Shown here piece after piece: positions 1 to 6,585 of a stretch of DNA of 10,878 nt. The stretch lies in assembly GCA_002372325.1 (NCBI GenBank), contig DFFT01000055.1, positions 1-10,878 on the forward strand, in the 5' to 3' direction. Position 1 is the stretch's first letter, and the number at the start of each line of letters is the position of its first letter. Source of the DNA: Succinivibrionaceae bacterium UBA3769 (GTDB taxonomy: Bacteria; Pseudomonadota; Gammaproteobacteria; Enterobacterales; Succinivibrionaceae). The notes under the pieces were generated by a model. The model made no database searches. It was not told the DNA's origin and was given only the letters and a program-made list of their open reading frames with translations. Made by a program: the position numbers and the translations under genes.

Positions 1-84
1 CTATCATCGATTTCACTTTGATACAGAAGATTAAACTGCTCACAAAATAATATCAGAAAGTTTTCAAGATATAGCTTTGATAAT

Positions 85-118
85 AAACCGGCCTCCCATT
101 TTTCAAAAAGACCGGCTT
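85..118 (-). terminator. Possible terminator hairpin downstream of the amylase gene
   Basis: Read on the minus strand, AAGCCGGTC can pair with the distal GGCCGGTTT, with CCGG/CCGG at the centre and G-T pairs at the edges. The hairpin begins about 46 bases beyond the amylase stop codon and is followed by TTTATTAT rather than a clean T run. It is therefore a plausible but imperfect intrinsic terminator. Nothing else was recognised in bases 1-164. Confidence 0.4.
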
Positions 119-164
119 CACAAACCTTAAAGCCTTCCCCTGTCAGAGAAAGGCATCTTTGTCA

Positions 165-1880
165 CTAACGGCACTGCACCTCATAGAAACTTCCGGAGAG
201 TCCCGGCAGCACCAGCTCATTCCCCTGCACCACAGCGCCATTCAGAGACTTGATGGAGCAGGAACCATAGCCAAGCTTGCCCCAGACGCTGTCCTCAACC
301 TTAACCTTGCGCTCCTTGGTGCCGGAATTAAGGGCATAGATAACCTTGTCCTTACCGTAGCTCTTGAAATCGACAAAGAGGCTCGGGTCGCTGAAAAGAT
401 GCGTCCTGACACCATGACTTAAAGCCTTATGGGAATCCCGGAGCTTCAGCATGGCGGCCACGTCATTCTTCAGCTTGGCTTCGTCAGCATTGAGCTTGTC
501 CACATGGCCGTCGGTACGGGAGACATGATCATCGCAGCGGTCAACCTTGCCGCAATTATCCGGCTTCATGGCAAAGTCCATGGTCTCATCGCCGGTTTCA
601 TCGCCGTAATAAACGGTTATAGGGCCGCTGTAGGCCGCCACAAAGCTCAGAGCCGCTCTGTGAGCGTCATAGTAGGAGGCGGGACGGGAGCCCTCCTTCT
701 CGTAGCGGGCTCTCTGGAGGAGATCACCAAATCTCACCAGGTCATGATTGGACAGGAACATGTTGGGCAGGGAGCCGTCAGTATATCCCTGCATCTTCCG
801 GTAGCCGGCCTGAAGCTCGGTAGCCGGCTGGCCGCAGGCGGATCTGTCAAAAATGTTTTCCCGGGAAGCCAGCACCTTGACAAGCTCGGCCCGGAGCGGG
901 AAATTAAAGGCGCTTACGAGAGCATTGTTCTTAAAGACGGTTCTCTCAATGTCCTTGGGCTGCTCTGACCAGACCTCTCCCACCATGTACCCCAGAGGAT
1001 GCACCTTTTTGCCGTTCATCTTGTAGGTAACCTGTTTGGAGGTTTTGGCTACCTCGTCGGAAAGCTCCTTCCAGAATTCATTCTTCACCTGATAGGCCTG
1101 ATCAAGACGCCAGCCGTCGATCTTGGCTTCCCGGATCCAGTAGGAGGCCACCTCCTTCAGGAACGGCATGGAGGCCTCGGTTTCAAAGCAGCGGGCCTGC
1201 TTCAGGGACATCTTGTCAATGTTGCCGTACATGTCGATGCAGCGAATGGAAAGCTTAAGCTCGTTGCCCTTGGGGCTTTTAACTGCTACGTTGGCTTTGG
1301 CATGACCGAACACCCCGTCCAGAAATACGTACATTCCCATGGCATGAGCCTTGTTCACCAGGGTGATAAGCTCCTCCTTGGTGCCGAATTTGGGGTCAAT
1401 GCTGAAATAATCAGAGGTGTAGTAGCCGGTGCCGTCCAGCTTGTCATAGGTCCAATCCTGACCGGCCACCGGGATAGAGGTGAATATGGGGGTCAGCCAG
1501 ATCGCATTGGCGCCGGTGGATTTAATGTAGTCAAGGCTGTCAATAACACCCTTGAGATTGCCGGTGTGGGAGGAAGGGCCCCAGGACTGCAGCGGGCCGG
1601 AGGCGCCGCCGTTGCCGTGTCTGAAGCTTTCCACCATTATCTGATACATGCGGATGTCGCACATGGCGCTGTCTCCGCCAAAGCAGCCCTTGTCATTCTT
1701 GGCGAGATTGATGTTGTCTCCGGTAAGAGTCACATCCTTTCCGGATGCGGGCCGTACGCAATGCGTCGGTTCATCGGGCTTCTGCCATGCCGCAACATTA
1801 CTCGGCTTGCTGGATCCGGTGGAAGCGCACCCCGAAACCAGGGCCAGTGCCACGGCCATGCTGATCACGCTGTATTTCAT
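165..1880 (-). CDS. GH13 alpha-amylase family lipoprotein
   Basis: This is a secreted glycoside hydrolase of family 13, expected to cleave alpha-1,4-glucosidic bonds of starch or maltodextrins. The 571-residue product begins with a short lipoprotein signal ending in the lipobox LVSGC, so Cys18 is the predicted lipidated residue. Ala at +2 fits sorting to the outer membrane. The GH13 motifs appear in order: YxxDY/F-type strand near 153-160 (YYTSDYFSID); region I DGVFGH at 188-193; region II DGWRLDQAY with the nucleophile Asp260 and Arg258; region III GEVW with the acid/base Glu302; region IV NHD with His379 and Asp380. A beta-sandwich domain C probably occupies about 490-571. The start is supported by the signal peptide and a GGGG-rich Shine-Dalgarno sequence (AAGGGG) about 8 bases upstream. 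The gene stands alone. Whether it is an alpha-amylase, neopullulanase or another GH13 subfamily cannot be settled here. The catalytic set is complete, so it is probably active. Confidence 0.9.
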   Translation of the reverse strand: MKYSVISMAVALALVSGCASTGSSKPSNVAAWQKPDEPTHCVRPASGKDVTLTGDNINLAKNDKGCFGGDSAMCDIRMYQIMVESFRHGNGGASGPLQSWGPSSHTGNLKGVIDSLDYIKSTGANAIWLTPIFTSIPVAGQDWTYDKLDGTGYYTSDYFSIDPKFGTKEELITLVNKAHAMGMYVFLDGVFGHAKANVAVKSPKGNELKLSIRCIDMYGNIDKMSLKQARCFETEASMPFLKEVASYWIREAKIDGWRLDQAYQVKNEFWKELSDEVAKTSKQVTYKMNGKKVHPLGYMVGEVWSEQPKDIERTVFKNNALVSAFNFPLRAELVKVLASRENIFDRSACGQPATELQAGYRKMQGYTDGSLPNMFLSNHDLVRFGDLLQRARYEKEGSRPASYYDAHRAALSFVAAYSGPITVYYGDETGDETMDFAMKPDNCGKVDRCDDHVSRTDGHVDKLNADEAKLKNDVAAMLKLRDSHKALSHGVRTHLFSDPSLFVDFKSYGKDKVIYALNSGTKERKVKVEDSVWGKLGYGSCSIKSLNGAVVQGNELVLPGLSGSFYEVQCR

Positions 1881-2110
1881 ATCAATAACCCCTTCTGCGG
1901 TGAATCTTGTTTAGGAACGGCAATTCCTTCTTACGAAATGCCTGAATAGCTTTATTTTAAAAGAAGAGATCCGCTATAAGATGCCCGGTACCGGCTAAAA
2001 ATGATTTTTGGGAGAAATATCACGGAAAGCCGCAAGATTACAATTCCCGGACTCCGGAGTCTTTGTTCGCCTTATGCCCGGCTTCCGGCACCGGGGAACG
2101 GAAGAGTTAT
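1881..2110. other. Palindrome-rich intergenic region between the DUF5131 gene and the amylase gene
   Basis: The region holds several exact dyads: CCGGTACCGG at 1985-1994, AAAAATGATTTTT at 1997-2009, GACTCCGGAGTC at 2050-2061, and CCCGG/CCGGG arms at 2077-2081 and 2091-2095. None is followed by a T run on the minus strand, so no clear intrinsic terminator for the DUF5131 gene could be assigned. The amylase promoter should lie in its left part (about 1900-1990), which is AT-rich, but no convincing -35/-10 pair was found. Confidence 0.45.
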
Positions 2111-3031
2111 TCACAGCCCTGCGGCATCGTGCGCATCATTATCATCTGCGGCCATCCTGCCGCATCTTTCGCAGTGCCCGCAGCCATGACAGACCACTCT
2201 GAAGGAACACTTTTCACAGGGAGCAATATACTCCGGCGGCGCCAGATCCTCCGGTGACAGCGGGAGTCCCAGAGGATCCGTAAGCCGGAACACCGTTTTT
2301 TTGCCCTGAAAGCTTACTCCGGACTTAAAGGCCTGCTCGGCCCGCAATCGGCCGGAATTAAGGCGATAAAGCCGGCCGTCCTTCTCAAACAAAGAACCGG
2401 TGCCGCAAAAAACAAAGGTCACATTGGCCTTCCGGCACTCCGCTCCCAAAGCCCGCACCCATTCCCAGGAGCAGACCCGGGCGTTCTGATAGTTTTCTCC
2501 GTCGCAAAGCACCTGATCCAGCTTGCCGGAGGCCAGATAGTCCGCCATGGTGACGGGGCCGATAAGAGGAGCGCACATAACGCCGCGATGCCGGGCGGGA
2601 ATATCAAGGAGGGCCGGAATGCGTTTATCCGCCATTTTCTGGTTTTCGCAGGAGACGCTAATCATGACGTTTTCCCAGCCGTCCCCCCAGTCTGCGGGAA
2701 GAACTTCAGAAATGCGTTCCGGTCTTTTGGTGAGGAGATAAAAGATCACATCCGGGCGGGAGCGGATAATCTGCCAGGCTTCCGGTCGCCAGGTATCGGC
2801 TTCCTTCAGAAAAAAATCAGAGGTCAGACAGACCCGGAGGGACTGCCCGGGCTTTACCCGGTAATTGCCCTGCCTGTCCCGGGACAGGGGATAGCGAAAG
2901 GACTGATCACCGGTTCTTCTGATTACCGAGCCATCCTGATTTCTGAGGGAGTCAAGGAAAAACATGTAACAGTTACGGCAGCCCTCGCTAACCTTCCTGC
3001 AGCCGTGCCAGGGATTCCAGATATCCCGCAT
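2111..3031 (-). CDS. DUF5131 (phage Gp37/Gp68-like) protein with radical-SAM-like Cys motif
   Basis: The 306-residue protein matches the DUF5131/Gp37-Gp68 family (PF07505), whose biochemical role is not established. The hallmark N-terminus WNPWHGC...GCxxCY places Cys11, Cys18 and Cys21 in a CxxxxxxCxxC arrangement like the iron-sulfur triad of radical SAM enzymes. Other family landmarks are TSDFFL (70-75), LLTKRPER (99-106), WGDGWENV (115-122), ARVC (184-187) and the TGxxFxKDGxxY stretch (211-222). Two usual family motifs are altered: GGES reads DGEN (177-180) and the FKQTG-type motif reads FCGTG. The C-terminus adds six cysteines (272, 275, 281, 284, 287, 290) in CxxC-type spacing, suggesting a second metal site. 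The start overlaps the stop of the upstream gene by one base (TGATG), with only a weak AAGG about 14 bases upstream, so translation is probably coupled. From memory, relatives often sit beside TcmP, but here the partner is a PoNi-like protein. Confidence 0.82.
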   Translation of the reverse strand: MRDIWNPWHGCRKVSEGCRNCYMFFLDSLRNQDGSVIRRTGDQSFRYPLSRDRQGNYRVKPGQSLRVCLTSDFFLKEADTWRPEAWQIIRSRPDVIFYLLTKRPERISEVLPADWGDGWENVMISVSCENQKMADKRIPALLDIPARHRGVMCAPLIGPVTMADYLASGKLDQVLCDGENYQNARVCSWEWVRALGAECRKANVTFVFCGTGSLFEKDGRLYRLNSGRLRAEQAFKSGVSFQGKKTVFRLTDPLGLPLSPEDLAPPEYIAPCEKCSFRVVCHGCGHCERCGRMAADDNDAHDAAGL

Positions 3032-3954
3032 CAGCGGTGTCCGACCTTGAGCATAAGTCTGGCGCGCTCTCTCAGACTGAGACCGTCCCGGACAGTCCTG
3101 ATATGATATTGCATGCCGTTATCATAGTGCGCCATGTCATAGGGATAATGGGGATTGTTCTTAAGACCGTTGTCTTCAATTTTCAGGACTTTGGCCAGAG
3201 CCGCCGCCTCGTAGCACCAGAGACCGTGATAGTACCGGCTCATGAGATAAGTGGAAAATTCATGAGCCTCGTGCCCCGGAATCCATTTGTCCACCACAAA
3301 CTCCTCAAGAGCGTCCATGGCCCGGTAGGCATCATAAAGATTGTCCAGAAGCGGAGCAAAATAGCCGTAGGGATCTTTATCCCAGAATCCGACGGAATCG
3401 GAGGCATTGAAGCCGGCAGCGCGGAAGAAAAGATTCAGGAGGCGGTCATCCACTCTTTCCCGGTGCGCCACGTCATAAAGCTTTTCGATAACAGCATTGT
3501 CTTTGGCCAGAAGAAGTCCCATGGCGGTAAGTCTTAACAGGGAGAAATAACCGAAATACAGCACCGTGGAGCTCTGATGCTTTTCCGACTTCTGAGCATA
3601 GATTTCCAGATCCGAAAAGCGGGTGGCCCGGAAGGCATTTACAGCGTCGCAGTAATCGTTAAAGATCTCCGCGCAGGAGAGTCCCAGAGAATACTCGCTG
3701 TTCAGCAGGATCTTGTAAAGACAGTAATTGTCCGCCCGAAGCGCCCGGATCTTGATTTCCGGCCGCACGTCAGATGAGGATTCGCCCTTTTCAGCGCTTG
3801 CGATGGAGGCATTGTTTTCGGATATGCGCTGCCTGTTGAAGCGCACCAGATGTTCCAGATATTCTCTTCTGGACAGTCCGGGATCCCTGATCTTTGTGAC
3901 ATCGGAATTTTCTCCTAAAAATCCTCTGCTTAAATGACTATGCAAATCCCTCAT
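3031..3954 (-). CDS. PoNe immunity protein-like (PoNi; DUF1910/DUF1911)
   Basis: The 307-residue protein appears to belong to the PoNi immunity family, whose known members neutralise PoNe DNase toxins delivered by type VI or other polymorphic-toxin systems. The C-terminal half carries the DUF1911 signature: DKWIPGHEAHEF (222-233), then YYHGLWCYEAAALAKVLKIEDNGL (in 241-264), then PHYPYDMAHYD (268-278). The N-terminal half has the DUF1910-type YCLYKILLNSEYSLGLS segment (77-93), and the whole is predicted mostly helical with no signal peptide. No PoNe toxin, VgrG, PAAR or Rhs gene is present in the window, so it looks like an orphan immunity gene. It is the first gene of a two-gene unit with the DUF5131 gene. 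GGGAG lies about 11 bases before the ATG, a slightly long spacing. A four-codon reading frame (MFYS) ends in the TGA that overlaps the start ATG. The family call comes from motif recognition by eye, not a profile search. Confidence 0.7.
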   Translation of the reverse strand: MRDLHSHLSRGFLGENSDVTKIRDPGLSRREYLEHLVRFNRQRISENNASIASAEKGESSSDVRPEIKIRALRADNYCLYKILLNSEYSLGLSCAEIFNDYCDAVNAFRATRFSDLEIYAQKSEKHQSSTVLYFGYFSLLRLTAMGLLLAKDNAVIEKLYDVAHRERVDDRLLNLFFRAAGFNASDSVGFWDKDPYGYFAPLLDNLYDAYRAMDALEEFVVDKWIPGHEAHEFSTYLMSRYYHGLWCYEAAALAKVLKIEDNGLKNNPHYPYDMAHYDNGMQYHIRTVRDGLSLRERARLMLKVGHR

Positions 3955-4210
3955 GAATAAAACATCTCCCGAATTCAGCCTCTGATTAAGCTCCGCATGC
4001 TCTCAAAAAAACTGTTCCACAATCATCCACCGGACACTTCTCCCCACGGCTGGTATTCATAAAGTATAAACGCAAAAAGGCCGCGACTGAGCACCTCCTG
4101 CTAAAATTGCCGGGACAGACACATAAAACCGGAAACATCACATCATAAATCTGTAATCACCGGCATCTGATTTCTCTCCGGACTCCCGGACATCACTAAG
4201 CAGCCCCTGT

Positions 4211-4806
4211 CTGAACCAAAATCATCTGTCCCTCATGAAACTTGCGGAAACTTAAATCCAAATTTTCCGATCCTTTGTTTTCAAGGGTTTGAGCAATTTT
4301 CCGGCTTCCTTATGGCAGCAAAAAACGCCCCTTGTGAAACTTACGGAAACTTAAACTCAAATTCCCCGATCTTTTGTTTTCAAGGGGTTGCGTGATTTTC
4401 CGGCTTCCTTATGGCAGCAAAAAATGCCCCTTGTGAAACTTAAACTCAATTCTAACCACTGCGGACAACAAATTCTGTTCACCCTGAAACTTGCGGAAAC
4501 TTAAACTCAAATTCCCCGATCCTTTGTTTTCAAGGGTTTGAACGATTTTCCGGCTTCATGCGGACAGGAAACAGCTCCCTCATGAAACTTACGGAAGCGG
4601 AAACTTAACCCAAAATTCTCAGATCCTTTATTTTCAAGGCTTTAAGAGCTCTGCCGGCTTCCTTATGACGGCAAAAACCGCACCCTGTGAAACTTACGGA
4701 AACTTAAATCCAAATGCCCCGATCCTTTGTTTTCAAGGGTTTGAACGGTTTTTCGGCTTCCTTGCGGCACCAAAAATCGTCCCTTGTAAAACTTAAACTC
4801 ATCCCG
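4211..4806. repeat. Mosaic direct-repeat array, period about 99 bp
   Basis: Taking TGAAACTT as the unit start, copies begin at 4236, 4335, 4434, 4485, 4583, 4688 and 4787 (the last as TGTAAAACTT). Spacings are 99, 99, 51, 98, 105 and 99 bases. Five units are full length. The third and seventh are shortened. A fragment at 4211-4235 resembles the tail of another unit. The conserved core includes CGGAAACTTAA, CCGATCCTTTG, TTTTCAAGGG and TTTTCCGGCTTC. Unit tails come in two types, one with TTATGGCAGCAAAAAA and one with TGCGGACA. The array encodes no protein in any frame. It does not look like CRISPR, because the repeated core is about 75 bases and the variable part about 25. Function is unknown. 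Confidence 0.9.
4494..4552. repeat. Nested inverted repeat inside the fourth repeat unit
   Basis: Three sets of arms are nested: CGGAAA (4494-4499) with TTTCCG (4547-4552), TCAAA (4507-4511) with TTTGA (4537-4541), and CCTTTG (4521-4526) with CAAGG (4531-4535) around a TTTT loop. The same arrangement recurs with small changes in the other full units. This suggests the repeats are structured DNA or RNA elements rather than degenerate coding sequence. Confidence 0.6.
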
Positions 4807-4855
4807 GTGCCTGTCCGACATCTCCAGTTAAAATTTCCGTGAGCCCCGGTTAAAC

Positions 4856-4888
4856 AAAAAACCCCCGGCAAACTGTGAATTCCGGGGG
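4856..4888 (-). terminator. Rho-independent terminator of guaBA
   Basis: On the minus strand a perfect 7-bp GC stem (CCCCCGG paired with CCGGGGG, 4882-4888 and 4862-4868, 13-base loop) starts eight bases beyond the guaA stop codon. It is followed directly by six T residues. Both the position and the T run are those of a strong intrinsic terminator. Confidence 0.92.
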
Positions 4889-4895
4889 CCTCAGA

Positions 4896-6476
4896 TTATT
4901 CCCACTCAATGGTTGCAGGCGGCTTTCCGGATACATCGTAAACCACGCGGCTGATGCCGGCGATTTCGTTGATTATGCGGTTGGAAACCCGGCCCAGAAG
5001 CTCATAGGGAAGCTCAGACCATTTGGCGGTCATGAAATCAATGGTTTCCACAGATCTCAAAGCCACCACATAGTCATACCTGCGGCCGTCCCCCATCACA
5101 CCCACGGACTTCACCGGCAGGAACACGGCAAAGGCCTGAGAAACCTTGCTGTACCAACCGGCCTTTCTGAGCTCCTCGATAAAGATAGCATCTGCCTGTC
5201 TCAGAAGATCGCAGTATTCCTTCCGGATCTCCCCCAGCACTCTTACGCCCAGGCCCGGTCCAGGAAAGGGATGACGGTAAACCATTTCCTCGGGAAGACC
5301 CAGAGCCACGCCAATGCGGCGCACCTCATCCTTGAAGAGTTCTCTCAGGGGCTCCACCAGCTCGAACTTAATATCAGGAGGGAGACCGCCCACGTTATGA
5401 TGGGACTTGATGACATGGGCCTTGCCGGTTTTTGCGGCAGCTGATTCGATCACATCCGGATAGATGGTGCCCTGAGCCAGGAACTTCACATCGGAAAGCT
5501 TCCGGGCTTCATCGGCAAAGACATCGATAAACACCCGGCCGATGGTCTTGCGCTTGACCTCCGGATCGCTCTGGCCGGCAAGAGCCTCCAGGAAACGCTG
5601 TTCGGCATCAACGTAAATGATGTTGAGTCCGAAGCGATCTCCGAACATTTCCTTCACCTGAGCGCCTTCGTTTAAGCGGAGGAGGCCGTTATCCACAAAC
5701 ACGCAGGTCAGCTGATCGCCGATAGCCTTGTGCAGCAAAAGCGCGGTTACCGAAGAATCCACCCCGCCGGAAAGACCGAGAATCACCTTTTCGCTGCCCA
5801 CAGTCTCGCGGATCTTCCGCACCGCATCCTCGATAATGGCATCCGGCTTCCAGAGGCCGGTGAGACCGCAGATGCCCTTCACAAAATTAGTCAGGATCTC
5901 GCGGCCCTTTCTGGTATGGGTAACCTCGGGATGGAACTGCACGCCGTAGAAGCGGCGGCTGTTATCCACAATAGCGGCATAGGGGCAGGTTTCAGTATGA
6001 GCGGATACCTGGAAGCCCTCCGGAAGAACGCTGACCCGATCCCCATGGCTCATCCAGACCTCAAGCTGCCTTACGCCGTCTGTTTCCTGATCGGAAAGGC
6101 CGGCAAAAAGCGGGTTATCCGCCGGATCCAGATCCACAAGAGCATAACCGAACTCTCTCTTATCGGAGGATTCCACCTTGCCCCCAAGCTGCTCGGCCAT
6201 GGTCTGAAGACCGTAGCAGATGCCCAGAACGGGAACTCCGGCCCGGAATACATATTCCGGAGCCCGGGGGGAACCGGCTGCGGTCACGGATTCCGCACCG
6301 CCGGAAAGGATGATGCCGTTCGGAGCAAAGGCCTTGATCTGCTCCTCGGAGGAATCCCAGGGCCAGAGCTCGCAGTAAACCCCGATCTCCCGCACCCGGC
6401 GGGCGATAAGCTGAGTCACCTGAGAGCCGAAGTCCAGGATAAGGATCTTTTCATTATGAATATTCTGGTCTGACAT
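4896..6476 (-). CDS. guaA: GMP synthase (glutamine-hydrolysing)
   Basis: GuaA catalyses the last step of de novo GMP synthesis, amination of XMP to GMP using glutamine and ATP, in the cytoplasm as a dimer. The 526-residue protein (E. coli has 525) is complete. It has a class I glutamine amidotransferase domain at about 8-205 with catalytic Cys87 in GICYG, His182 and Glu184 in FHPE. An ATP-pyrophosphatase domain follows with the P-loop LSGGVDSS at 235-242. The C-terminal dimerisation and XMP-binding domain ends in the family-typical PPATIEWE. AGGA about 10 bases before the ATG serves as ribosome binding site. It is the second gene of guaBA, 109 bases after guaB, and is followed by a strong terminator. 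No unusual residue was seen in the active sites. Confidence 0.98.
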   Translation of the reverse strand: MSDQNIHNEKILILDFGSQVTQLIARRVREIGVYCELWPWDSSEEQIKAFAPNGIILSGGAESVTAAGSPRAPEYVFRAGVPVLGICYGLQTMAEQLGGKVESSDKREFGYALVDLDPADNPLFAGLSDQETDGVRQLEVWMSHGDRVSVLPEGFQVSAHTETCPYAAIVDNSRRFYGVQFHPEVTHTRKGREILTNFVKGICGLTGLWKPDAIIEDAVRKIRETVGSEKVILGLSGGVDSSVTALLLHKAIGDQLTCVFVDNGLLRLNEGAQVKEMFGDRFGLNIIYVDAEQRFLEALAGQSDPEVKRKTIGRVFIDVFADEARKLSDVKFLAQGTIYPDVIESAAAKTGKAHVIKSHHNVGGLPPDIKFELVEPLRELFKDEVRRIGVALGLPEEMVYRHPFPGPGLGVRVLGEIRKEYCDLLRQADAIFIEELRKAGWYSKVSQAFAVFLPVKSVGVMGDGRRYDYVVALRSVETIDFMTAKWSELPYELLGRVSNRIINEIAGISRVVYDVSGKPPATIEWE

Positions 6477-6585
6477 GAAGAATGTTTCCTAAGCTGGAAG
6501 GGATCGGAGGCCGACCCCTGATAATGAACGGGAGATAAACGGAGGGCGGCGTTATCCGGAGCCTCCGGAATCAGCTTTCTGAACT
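6477..6585 (-). promoter_or_regulatory. guaB-guaA intergenic spacer with two hairpins
   Basis: The 109-base spacer contains an exact dyad TCCGGAG-C-CTCCGGA at 6555-6569. A second hairpin, GG(A)TCGG paired with CCGACC around AGG, lies at about 6511-6526. Neither is followed by a T run, so they are more likely RNA-processing or stabilising structures than terminators. An internal promoter was not identified. Confidence 0.4.

Larger units (their letters stand above)
3955..4855. other. Long gene-free region containing a direct-repeat array
   Basis: No open frame above 60 codons and no RNA gene was recognised in these roughly 900 bases. The part next to the PoNi-like gene (3955-4210) should contain that gene's promoter. 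A minus-strand TATACT (complement of 4063-4068) is a possible -10, but no matching -35 was seen. The rest is filled by the repeat array at 4211-4806, and the region ends at the guaBA terminator. Confidence 0.7.

Noticed and set aside
1..164. End of another gene at the left edge
   Set aside because: Stops are frequent in the frames I inspected and no family motif or start was recognised.
999..1949. 316-codon plus-strand frame opposite the amylase gene
   Set aside because: It is a shadow of the GH13 gene, which has all catalytic motifs, a signal peptide and a ribosome binding site on the other strand.
3955..4210. Decayed PoNe toxin gene upstream of the immunity gene
   Set aside because: No open frame or nuclease motif remnant could be recognised in this stretch.
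4211..4806. CRISPR array
   Set aside because: The repeated core is far longer than the variable part, the variable tails fall into only two types, and no cas gene is present.
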